DNA from: Theileria orientalis strain Shintoku
Taxonomy: Eukaryota; Apicomplexa; Aconoidasida; Piroplasmida; Theileriidae
DNA: 64,000 nt
Assembly (NCBI RefSeq): GCF_000740895.1
Contig: NC_025263.1
Coordinates: forward strand, 868,001-932,000
Direction: 5' to 3'
Shown here: positions 35,878 through 46,821 of the stretch, in pieces
Position numbering within the stretch: the stretch's first letter is position 1
How the letters are laid out: every line of letters starts with the position of its first letter
Program-made: the position numbers and the translations under genes
The notes under the pieces: generated by a model
Told to the model about the DNA's origin: nothing
Databases searched by the model: none
What the model saw: only the letters and a program-made list of their open reading frames with translations

Positions 35878-36300
35878 ATGAATGTTTTATAGTTTTAATT
35901 GTCTTTTATTATAGTCATTTATAAATAATCAACCGTTTAAGAAGTCCAAATATCGAGATTTTAAAAGATACTTGAACGTTAAGAAGACCGTTGATTCCTT
36001 AATGACGAAAGTTAAGAAATTCCATTCGAAAGGTGTTGAAATCGCAACCAAAAAGGCAGCAGATAGTAAACCATCAAATTATATAAAGGTTACAAATGAT
36101 GATAGGAAAAAAAGTATTTTGTGTGTAGTCGGAATATTGATAGGATATGGAATTTTATACACATTTTACAGCAAATGGTAAATTTTAAAATTTTACATTT
36201 TTATAGGAAGAGAGAAAATGAAATGAAGAGGGTTCAACAATCTATTGAACAATATGAAAGAGATAAATTGGAATATATTGAAACGGGACACACTAGATAA
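35878..36300 (+). CDS. Small single-pass membrane protein, function unknown
   Basis: Proposed exons are a 6-nt first exon (ATG AAT, 35878-35883), then 35915-36178 and about 36207-36300, giving about 120 aa. The protein is basic at the N-terminus (FKKSKYRDFKRYLNVKK), has one hydrophobic helix (SILCVVGILIGYGILYTFY) and ends in a charged helix (KRENEMKRVQQSIEQYERDK). A short basic, single-helix protein of this shape would fit a mitochondrial inner-membrane assembly factor or a tethering protein, but I recognise no family. The very small first exon is inferred because no ATG lies in the main frame before residue N39 (ATG at 35972). An alternative is a start at that internal ATG. Confidence 0.55.
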
Positions 36301-36518
36301 TATTTGATCCTATACTAATTTAAAATGTTTTAAAACATTAATAACTATATGTTATATATTATAATGATGAAATAAATTAAATTTGATGTTGTTATTTAAA
36401 TAAATAGCCATATTCATAATTAGCCCTACGAATAAAGAATCATTACAAATATATTTAATTTCAAACAATATAATCGCCACATTCGAAATAATAAAACAAA
36501 CAGTTATCATTTTGTCAA
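36301..36518. other. Same-strand spacer upstream of DHFR-TS
   Basis: 218 nt, AT-rich, no supported frame. It probably holds the 3' UTR of the small membrane protein and the DHFR-TS promoter. Confidence 0.35.
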
Positions 36519-38401
<1,883 letters not shown>

Positions 38402-38488
38402 AATCATTTACTCAAATTTATTTTATTTTATTTGTGTATTTGTAGTTAATTGTATAATAATATTTGTAAAGTTGGAGTTTTATAATAA

Positions 38489-39220
38489 ATGGTTAAATTA
38501 AGTAGAATTATAAAGAAAATAGTATCAACAAGTGATCAAAAAGAGATTAAGAAAAAAGAAGTAGTTCCCGTAACAGAGTCGTTTGCTTCTAAGGGTAGGC
38601 CTCAGCCAACTATTGATTTTAGTAATCTTCCTTCATTTGAAAGTATTTTGCTTTCTAAAGAAGTTGATAAGAGTCCTCTTTCCAACAAAAGATTAAAGAA
38701 AGTGATCAAAGTAAATAAAAATAAAGGATATAAGTTAAAACCAAATAAATTAAACCACGAAAAATATAAATCTAAGTTATACGAAAGAAATAGGCCAAAT
38801 GTTTCTTTAACACATGGTCATACTAAAGTCAATTCGGACGTATTGAATAAACACGAAGATAAACCAACAGGGGACAAACCAGTGAGTATAAATCGCAAAG
38901 ATAGACTTAAAGTAATTAAAAATGACCAGTCCATGTCTAGAGGTAAGAGGAAAAGGGAACTGAAGAAAGAAGCATGGAGAAGAAAAAACGAATTTAAAAA
39001 TGAGGCAAAAAAAATAATAGAACAGTTCCAAAAGGAAGATAAGCACGGAAAAGCATTAGGGAACCTTAGCGGAATGAAAAGCCAGCTTGAGATGATGGAG
39101 GAGAGCATAAGATCGAGAAATGATCTGAAAAATAAAAAGGCGAAGATGAGGTCAAAGCTGACTCCGAAAGCGATTCTAAAAAATAGAAAAATATTTAACG
39201 TTGCAACGAGTAACCTGTAA
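38489..39220 (+). CDS. Lys-rich coiled-coil protein, nucleolar-like
   Basis: A single exon of 243 codons starting 87 nt after DHFR-TS. The protein is extremely basic. It has a short hydrophobic motif (TIDFSNLPSFESIL) near residue 50, a Lys/Asn-rich middle and a C-terminal helix (GKRKRELKKEAWRRKNEFKN, then MKSQLEMMEESIRSRNDLKN) of coiled-coil type. The pattern of an LPxFxxxL motif plus a basic KRxLKKEAWRRK helix recalls small ribosome-biogenesis factors such as the SLX9 family, but similarity is weak and I leave the function open. The composition fits nucleolar localisation. Confidence 0.6.
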   Translation: MVKLSRIIKKIVSTSDQKEIKKKEVVPVTESFASKGRPQPTIDFSNLPSFESILLSKEVDKSPLSNKRLKKVIKVNKNKGYKLKPNKLNHEKYKSKLYERNRPNVSLTHGHTKVNSDVLNKHEDKPTGDKPVSINRKDRLKVIKNDQSMSRGKRKRELKKEAWRRKNEFKNEAKKIIEQFQKEDKHGKALGNLSGMKSQLEMMEESIRSRNDLKNKKAKMRSKLTPKAILKNRKIFNVATSNL

Positions 39221-39388
39221 AGTTAATTTAAACAAAAGTTCAATAAATGTGCTAAAGTTGTATACACATTTGGTGATACATAATGTACCCACAACGATAA
39301 AGTGGAAAATAAATGTTTATTTAATCATACGTAAATTCTATATGTTTTAATTATGTTTGTGTTATAGCTGTAATTCTAAACTGTAAAA

Positions 39389-42268
39389 ATGCCGGATGAT
39401 CCTATGTTCTTCCATTTTCATAACCTACAGGATGACTTCATCAAGTACTATCAAACAACGAACGTAAGATGAGTATGAATATAAACTGTTTTCAGAAAAA
39501 TAGGATCGATCAAGTCAAACTAAGTAGATTAAGTATTCTGTACGGAGCTTCCGCTCTTTATAGAAGGATTCAGTCAATATTCCAGAATCAGAGTCCAAAA
39601 GGTTGGTAAGAGGTCCAGATAAGTTGAATGTAGGAATTGTCATATGCGCCCACTTGAAACACTCAAAACTACATGATTTCTACGTTATCGCAGCCTCGTT
39701 GATATACGGATACACAATATTCCACTCGAACTGGCACACGGAAACGTTAGTTTTATTAAAGATAAATTATTTGTAGGGATGAGACCCTGGCATATAAGCT
39801 GAGGGTGACAAAGTGCCGTCTGGTTATCATAGACGACGAGCTTGACTCGGGATGGATGATCCCGGACGTTAAGTACATAAAGATATCGGACGTGTACACA
39901 CAGTCGATATACAACAAAAGTATATCGCTGTGCAGCTACCTGTCCCTGGTGGATTCACTGGGTAAGATCGTTGATTATAACCTGTTTTAGGGAAGGAAAG
40001 ATCGGATTCGAGAATACAGGTGATGCTGGCAAGTCAGACGAAGAGAGTGAGTGAGATCGACATGGACGACGTAGCAATGATATCGTTCACAGAAGGGAAG
40101 CAGAATAAGAAGCCGAAAGCGAGAATGATCACGTTCAGAGAGCTGTATCAGCAGTTTAAGGAGATAGAGGCACTTAATTTGGTAAGTCGGAGGCAAAGCA
40201 TGGATGTTTAGTGGAATAAGGACTACATACTTATCGTGTTCCTGACGAATCCGACCTACGACTGGTTGAACTGTACAATACTGTATTACTGTTTATATAG
40301 ATCGAACGTCTATATATACTTCATGCAAAGGTACACGTCGACCTACTGGAAGATACTCTGGGAGGCAAACGAGCACGCGAAAAACGTGTACCTGCAGCTA
40401 GGGAAGCAGTATAAGGTACATTGAGACCGAAAATAAAAGTCATATAAACATGCTGTAGATACTCAATTTTCTATATCCGAGGCAGATTGAAGCGCTATTC
40501 ACACTGGAGGAAATATCAAACGAATGGACACTGATAACAGATGAGTCGCCCAGGTCAAACGAAGTAAAAGGTAAGAGATGATATATAATGGTAATTGTAT
40601 TGACTATTGATTGCTCTTATCATTATTACTGGAGGTAACAGTGTTAGTATTACCGGAAGTAGCAGTAGTAGTAGCATCATTAATATTGGTTGTTAGTTTA
40701 AAAAACAATGATGTGCTGTTTAATATTAATTTAGCAGATTCCGATGAAGAGAAGGAGGTATTTGAGCAACACAACGTAGTGAACACGAAGAAACTCGCAA
40801 GAACAACGAGTAGGATATCAAACTACTTCTTTGGGAAAAAGGGAATATTGAATAACTTTCGGACACTAAGATCGCATGACAGCTCGAAAATAAGTAAAGT
40901 ATTGCATGAGTTACCAACATCAGCAGCACCGAAAATGACCTCAGCGTCAGTAAACCCGGTGCATCAGCCAGATAAGCCAAACGCAGATCAATCGGAAGCA
41001 AAAGACCAGCAGGATTTGCAAGTTAAGCAGAACATACACCTGTACATACAGAAGCTGCATCTTAAATTCACGGAGCTGATAAGCGTGTTGGCAGACTACA
41101 GAGTGCACATCTTCCTGTCAGGAACACAAACAGACTATAATCTGGGTAAGTACGTGGCTTAAAGAAGTCTTGAACCGTTTTTCTGATGTATTCTTAGTGA
41201 AAATGTTTTCGAGGTTGTTTAAAGGAAAGGTGCCGATAGTTATATACGGAACGGGAGAAGTGACGCCCATAGTAAGTGTATATGGATAGATGTGTGGATT
41301 TGAAAATGATTGTATAAATAATAGTATTGACAAACAATATAACGATGATTAGATGTCAATTTCATCATCGGCTTTGGACAACGAGACGTTTATGGAATAC
41401 TGCAAAATGGGTGCAAACAACATACACAACGATAAGCCGTCATTCGGTTACTATATCGGAACGCCAAAGTACAATTCGTTCAAATTGAGGATAGTTAGGT
41501 CAATTTCGCCAGATAACGAACAGTTCATGGTAAGAAGCTTAGATACACGGTAATATACATTTTAGTATATAATAATGTTTAACTAGATGGTAAAATACAT
41601 AGATAGAATAGCAAGGTAGTTAATTGTATTATTTGATTTTTGACTTCTGATGGAATATAATTGTTGTACATAAATGCGTACAGGTGAAATGTGACGAGGG
41701 AGAGCCAGGGTTCATAGTCTGCGACTTCGTGAACAGGAACGCAATGATCGTGGACGAAAACATCAAGGACCTGTTCGTCAACGACACATACATAGGACTG
41801 GACGACATTGGGTTCTACCGCAAGTCGCCATTGGACGGCCAGGAGCACTTTTTCTGGATATACACACTTAACGCTTCGCTGACGAAGGACCTGACGTTCC
41901 CATACACGCTCCTGATAGGAACGAGCAAGCTGTTGCAGAAGTCGATATGCCTGCGGTACGGCCTGAACACAGCAGTGGTGAGAGTGGAGACAGTGAAGGT
42001 GGCGCTGCCGGAAAACAAGTTCAAGTACGTGGCGGTGGTGGAGCTCATCAGCTCGCTGAAGTCGGAGATCTCGCAGGACATCAAGTTCGAGTTCCTGAAA
42101 ACCTGCAGTAAGTTCTCCTCACTTACGTCACCTTTAGAGGCAGTTGGGCTGTTCACCAACTACATTGAGCCTTCGGAAATAAGGATCCTCTCAATTCCAT
42201 GGACCTACAAGGGGAGCGTCAACTACACAGAGTTAAACGTGCGCAAACCTAGAATTCATTTTTATTAA
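39389..42268 (+). CDS. AMP-binding (ANL superfamily) enzyme-like protein with degenerate motifs
   Basis: About eight exons. The N-terminal part reads like an acyl-CoA synthetase: ASALYRRIQSIF, LNVGIVICAHLKHSKLHDFY with AASLIYGYTIFHSNW, and LRVTKCRLVIIDDEL. The ATP-binding P-loop position is ISFTEGKQNKKPKARMITF, aligned to the usual YTSGTTGKPKGV. Later exons give VIYGTGEVTPIMSIS (YGxTE region), YYIGTPKYNSFKLRIV, EGEPGFIVCDF and GLDDIGFYRK (GD motif), then a C-terminal domain with VETVKVALPENKFKY and NVRKPRIHFY. An acidic/Ser-rich insert lies near 40740-41000. Domain order supports the superfamily. The altered P-loop raises doubt about adenylation. The substrate cannot be guessed. Some joins (40572-40738, 41275-41352) are uncertain. 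Confidence 0.62.
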
Positions 42269-42339
42269 TTCTCTTTTAGGGGCTTTTTAAGATTTAACTT
42301 GTAATTTTATCACTTTCACGTGTATAGTAGGTGCTTTAA

Positions 42340-43053
42340 ATGTTAAACAATAAGTTTATAAATAAGTTTGCAACTAAGAACCTGGGACTCTTACTCCTCG
42401 GGACGTTCATATCAAACAACTTCATTACACTCAGAGTGGTACGTGATGCGTGCGTGTTGACTGTTTATGAGTAGATTGAGGAGGATAACATGAATCCGGT
42501 TCTCAGCCACGGTCCCATTTACAACGGTGGGTCACTATGCGCATAATGTGTGTGTTCGTAGACATCGTGGTCGTGTTGAGGGCGAGCAAATACCACAAAA
42601 ACGACATCATCATGTACAAAAACCCCAATACAGGCAAGGAATCCTTTGGAAGGCTGACTTCCTTCAACACAGACGAGACGTTGGGGGCGATGTCGAGCAA
42701 GATCCCGTCAGGCCACTGCTGGTACGTTGCACCTTTTCAGTTCACAAGGCTTATTTTTTAGGGTCGAAAACGATAATCCGAGGTCTGATGAGCACGACAG
42801 TAAGACCTTTGGGCCGGTGAGTTTATATGTTGCGCCCACACACATCATAGATATCGCTCATATTAGTGTATGTATTTGCCTTCTATATAAACACAGGAAT
42901 GAACAAATATGTATGCGTGTGTGAATATCACAAATGTGTATACATGAAACTGAGCTTGTCTAATAAATTGATTAGATTCCCCTGGGACTTATAAGGGGCT
43001 ACGTGCTTGGGACCATCTTTCCTGGCTCTCGGGCCAGGCTAATGGCTGGCTAG
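42340..43053 (+). CDS. Mitochondrial inner membrane peptidase-like protein, catalytic dyad not conserved
   Basis: Five exons. The N-terminus (MLNNKFINKFATKNLGLLLL) combines a basic start with a hydrophobic anchor. Family landmarks of IMP1/IMP2 (signal peptidase I clan) are EEDNMNPVLSHGPIY, DIVVVLRASKYHKNDII, IPSGHCWVENDNPRSDEHDS, and FGP joined across a 159-nt intron to IPLGLIRGYVLGTIFP. In active members the residue before the conserved Met is the nucleophilic Ser; here it is Asn (DNMNP). The usual KR segment reads FGRL, so the general-base Lys also seems missing. The last 65 nt of coding sequence (42989-43053) overlap the RecQ coding end on the other strand. A regulatory or structural subunit is plausible. 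Confidence 0.75.
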
Positions 43054-46000
43054 ACTCAAAGAGCCCCCCCGGGATCTTCCTGCGAATGTTGTTCTTGCGT
43101 AGCGCCATGATGTCGGACCTCGTGAGCTCGCACTGCGACTGGCCCTCGAGGTCAGGTGTAAATAAACCGTAATTTGCTTCCTCCTTGTCGTTATCCATCA
43201 CCTCATCGTTGCTTGCGCACGTGCTGTATGATTGGGCCTCGCTGTCACCCGTCAGGTCTATTAGTTCGACTGACTTTAAGGTGATGTCCCTCAGCTCGTT
43301 GTTCGTGTCGATGTAGTAGCCGCGGTACGCAAACTCACCCAGGTGGCTAGACTTATGACGATTGTTGTTGAGGTTATTTTTGTCACGAGAGTGGTTTAAT
43401 TGGCACGCTGTGTCGCCATCGAAGTAGTCGTTATCTGCGAAAAGTGGATCCTGTTTTACTCCGTGCATTGAGTCGGTCATCACCTTGTACATTGAGTCGT
43501 TTTTATAATTCTCTGGAGGTTCAGACTTTAAACGATTCGTAACAGTAATGTTGTTATAACTGTCATCGCTATAATCATAGTCTTTTGCCGATGAATCGCC
43601 TTTTGACTTCTTTTTTTGGGTCTTTTGGGTACCCTTATCAGACCTCTTACGCTTTGATCGAGTCGGCTCATCAGTGAGGAGTTCAGAAATTGTTATTATG
43701 CTCGACCTGGGAGTGGACTTGGACTTGGAAGTCGATTTAGGCGTTGATTTCGAGTCGGGCTTTGAGGTAGGCGTTGGCACCAGGGCAGTCTTGTTGTCAG
43801 AGCTGGAGGCAGGCTTGTTTTTAGTCTTTTTAGATTTTGAATTTGGTTTCGATTTGGAGGAAGTTTGTGATTGCGTGCTCTCAGAGCACGTTGTGGAGCT
43901 GTCGTTCTTGGCCTGGTTAGGGTCCTCGTAGCACGTTATGGTCACCCTCATGAGGCCACGCAGTAGCTTTGAGGCGTTCGAGCCCTCTATGAGCACGGTG
44001 CGCCCGAAGCTCATTGACCTTCTCCGGCACTCCTTCAGTATCTTGAGCTTCACCATCTTAACCAGAATCTCGAAAATGCGTTTTTGCGATAGGGACCTGA
44101 GGGCCCCGTGGTACTGGTTGTCGTCGAGCCTGTACTTGGTTATGAGGCTCCTCTTGGAGCCGCGGAGGGCGTCCGACAGAATGTTCGCAGTCAGGATGCC
44201 CTTGGTGCGGTGCGACATGCACTCGCTCACGAAGTTGAGGATTTGCGTAGCCTCCACGGTCACGTCGAGCAGCTTCGAGGACAGGTTCAGGCAGCAGTTG
44301 TCGCAGCCGAGGCAGGAGGTGATGCTGGTGTCCTCGCCGAAGGCGTTCAGGATCATCCTGCGCCGGCAGGTCGTCCGGTTCGAGCAGAAGTCGCGCATCT
44401 CGCTCGAGTAGTTGTTGCTGCTCGAGTTCTTCATGTCGCTGATGTTCTTGTGCCTCTCGAAGTCGCGCGGGCTGAACCACAGGATCGTTGTCGAGAACTT
44501 GCCGTCGCGGCCCGCCCTGCCGATCTCCTGGTAGTACGACAGGATCGAGGTCGGCGCCGAGGTGTGCAGGATCAGGCGCACGTCCGGCTTGTCGATGCCC
44601 ATGCCGAAGGCCACCGTGGCCACGATGATGCGCACGTCGCCGCTCTTCCAGAGCTTCTGCGAGCGCGTCCTGTCCTCCAGGTCCATCTTCGCGTGGTAGA
44701 CTGAGACTGAGATGCCGTGGCTGTAAATCTTCTCCGCCACCTTGTCGCAGTCCGACGTCGTGAGGCAGTACACGATGCCGCAGCCCGTGGTCGACATGAG
44801 GATCTGCAGTACCTCGTCCATGTAGTTCTTCGTCTTCTCGCGCACCTCGAGCCACAGGTTCGGCCTGTTGATTGTGGTTATCAGCGTCACGCACTTGCTC
44901 ATCCTGAGCACGCCCGTTATGTCGACGATCACGTCGGGGGTGGCGGTGGCGGTCACTGCCAATATGGGCACCGTCGGGAAGTTGTTCTTCAAGTTGCCCA
45001 GCTTCCGGTAGTCCTTTCTGAACGAATGCCCCCATTGAGACACGCAGTGCGCCTCGTCGATGACGAACAGCTTCAACCTGTCCATTTCGTACATGGTTTT
45101 GAGCAGGCTGAGCACCGACTTCGACTTATCGAACTTCTCGGGCGTTATGAACAGGATACTTCCGTTCAGGTACTCCCTGTGCCTGTCAGTCAACGACTTC
45201 GAGATTGCCCTGAACTCGGGCATTGTCGTCTTGGCGTTTAAAGTCTGAGCCTCTATGCCGTGCGCCTTGAGCGAGTGCATCTGGTCGTCCACCAGCGACA
45301 ACAGCGGAGAGAAGACAACCACGGTGCCGTTCAACAGCAGCGATGGCAGTTGATAGCAGTGGCTCTTTCCCACCCCCGTCGCCATAAGCACGAAGCAGTC
45401 CATTCCCAGCAGTAGTGAATTTATTGCAGCAAGCTGCACTCCTCTGAACGACTCGAAGCCGAACACGTTTCTGTTTATCTCGTTTACCTTCTGACTGAAC
45501 GGGAAGTCCTCGTTGAACAGGTACGCGTAACTCGAGTTAAACATCTGAGGTGGAATTGATGAGTCGAGCGTCGGAATTGCGTTCGTGTTAATCAGGTTCA
45601 TGTACTTCTCCCTTGCCGACGACAGGTTGTCTGACACCTTCGGTATCGCCGCAGATTCGTAGGCCCCGTCCTCCTCGTCCGTTTCGAACAAATTTGGCAT
45701 ATCGCGGTCGATTGTTTCCTTCGCACTCGCGTCATTAGGGCCTCCAATTTCAGTCGAGCAGTAGTCTGTGGAGATCAGAGAAGACGATAGTGACAGTTTA
45801 GTCGGCCTCAAACTGATATCAGAGATATCCAACTTCCCTTTATCCACAATCTTGCTTCGATAGCTCGTTTGATCTTCATTAACCAGTTTACTGCAGTACT
45901 CCTGCTGGTTGCTAGAACCTAAATTTCCACCAAAATCCAGGTGATCCTTGTCGACAAACTTGCTCCCGTAACCTAGCTGAGTGTTCCCATTGTAATCGTG

Positions 46001-46351
46001 GTGGCCATATGTGTCACACAATTCCGTCGGTCCGAGCCTGTAGCATTCGTTAGAAAACCCACGCGTGTTAACGAGGGGCAGGACGCCATGGGTGCTGTCG
46101 AGCGATATATCATGCGATTGAGCTGAGTCCGGATTCTCTGGAAGATTTAATTTATATGGGTCCACGCTCTCCTCCGGAAAGTTGGACTTAACAGCAAAGT
46201 CGATGAGCTGCTGTACGTCTGCCTGGGACTTTAAAACGTCCGACCAAGCAGCCTTCTTAGATAGGTACTTTGATATCAAATTAATTAGATGTATTGACTT
46301 CTTCAGTGCAAAGAAAGAAGTCGACTCTGACAAGAACTGTTTATTATCCAT
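42989..46351 (-). CDS. RecQ-family DNA helicase (BLM/RecQ type)
   Basis: A single exon of 1,120 codons. After about 290 Asp/Ser-rich residues the helicase core runs in order: FGFESFRGVQLAAINSLL (motif 0), LMATGVGKSHCYQLP (Walker A), FVIDEAHCVSQWGHSFRKDY (DEAH plus the aromatic loop), LAVTATATPDV, GIVYCLTTSDCDKVAEK, VATVAFGMGIDKPDVR and YYQEIGRAGRDG. The RecQ zinc-binding domain follows (CRRRMILNAFGE, CLGCDNCC). A winged-helix region is likely before a Lys/Ser/Thr-rich, disordered C-terminus. I see no HRDC domain and no exonuclease domain. It unwinds recombination intermediates and stalled forks. It lies between the peptidase-like gene (3' overlap) and SMC5. Confidence 0.93.
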   Translation of the reverse strand: MDNKQFLSESTSFFALKKSIHLINLISKYLSKKAAWSDVLKSQADVQQLIDFAVKSNFPEESVDPYKLNLPENPDSAQSHDISLDSTHGVLPLVNTRGFSNECYRLGPTELCDTYGHHDYNGNTQLGYGSKFVDKDHLDFGGNLGSSNQQEYCSKLVNEDQTSYRSKIVDKGKLDISDISLRPTKLSLSSSLISTDYCSTEIGGPNDASAKETIDRDMPNLFETDEEDGAYESAAIPKVSDNLSSAREKYMNLINTNAIPTLDSSIPPQMFNSSYAYLFNEDFPFSQKVNEINRNVFGFESFRGVQLAAINSLLLGMDCFVLMATGVGKSHCYQLPSLLLNGTVVVFSPLLSLVDDQMHSLKAHGIEAQTLNAKTTMPEFRAISKSLTDRHREYLNGSILFITPEKFDKSKSVLSLLKTMYEMDRLKLFVIDEAHCVSQWGHSFRKDYRKLGNLKNNFPTVPILAVTATATPDVIVDITGVLRMSKCVTLITTINRPNLWLEVREKTKNYMDEVLQILMSTTGCGIVYCLTTSDCDKVAEKIYSHGISVSVYHAKMDLEDRTRSQKLWKSGDVRIIVATVAFGMGIDKPDVRLILHTSAPTSILSYYQEIGRAGRDGKFSTTILWFSPRDFERHKNISDMKNSSSNNYSSEMRDFCSNRTTCRRRMILNAFGEDTSITSCLGCDNCCLNLSSKLLDVTVEATQILNFVSECMSHRTKGILTANILSDALRGSKRSLITKYRLDDNQYHGALRSLSQKRIFEILVKMVKLKILKECRRRSMSFGRTVLIEGSNASKLLRGLMRVTITCYEDPNQAKNDSSTTCSESTQSQTSSKSKPNSKSKKTKNKPASSSDNKTALVPTPTSKPDSKSTPKSTSKSKSTPRSSIITISELLTDEPTRSKRKRSDKGTQKTQKKKSKGDSSAKDYDYSDDSYNNITVTNRLKSEPPENYKNDSMYKVMTDSMHGVKQDPLFADNDYFDGDTACQLNHSRDKNNLNNNRHKSSHLGEFAYRGYYIDTNNELRDITLKSVELIDLTGDSEAQSYSTCASNDEVMDNDKEEANYGLFTPDLEGQSQCELTRSDIMALRKNNIRRKIPGGLFESSQPLAWPESQERWSQARSPL

Positions 46352-46821
46352 TCAATAACCTGTGATTGTGACTTGAGGAAAACGTTTATAAATATCATCG
46401 TCTAGATGAAAATGTAATGGAGTATTTGAAAACGAATGAAAAGATGAGGATGAATAACTTACAAATTTAAAAAGTAAGTTAAGTGAAATGGAAAAACTGG
46501 GAATTCGCAACTTACAGTCACACAAAAATTAAAAGTACAGCATTAACGGGCTGATTGAGGCAATGTGTACACAGGGGTTCGAATTTCAAACCTCAGGGTT
46601 TTAAATGAAACCTTTGACAAGAATCAGACAACACAGTGGTCCTACGACAAATTTTATATCTGTTGAATGCGTTAACAAAATCGTTTTCAGTTACTGGGTG
46701 CTTAAAATACACCGATGTGTGTAAATATATTTATGTTAGTATGTGATGTTGTGTTAGTCGGGCAACTAAGTTAGAAACACACAAATTCTTCGTATAATGC
46801 ATTTAAATCAAAATCATAAAT
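46352..46821. other. Same-strand spacer (SMC5 to RecQ)
   Basis: 470 nt between the SMC5 stop and the RecQ start. Moderately AT-rich, with scattered stops in all frames. I see no gene. It should contain the RecQ promoter. Confidence 0.4.

Noticed and set aside
40611..40735. A hydrophobic Leu/Val-rich start (MLLSLLLEVTVLVLPEVAVV) as a separate membrane protein
   Set aside because: It lies in what reads best as an intron of the AMP-binding-like gene, and only the following DSDEEKE... part looks coding.
44058..45035. A 325-codon minus-strand frame
   Set aside because: Alternative frame of the RecQ helicase core; it is Arg/Gly/Pro/Gln-rich with no domain.
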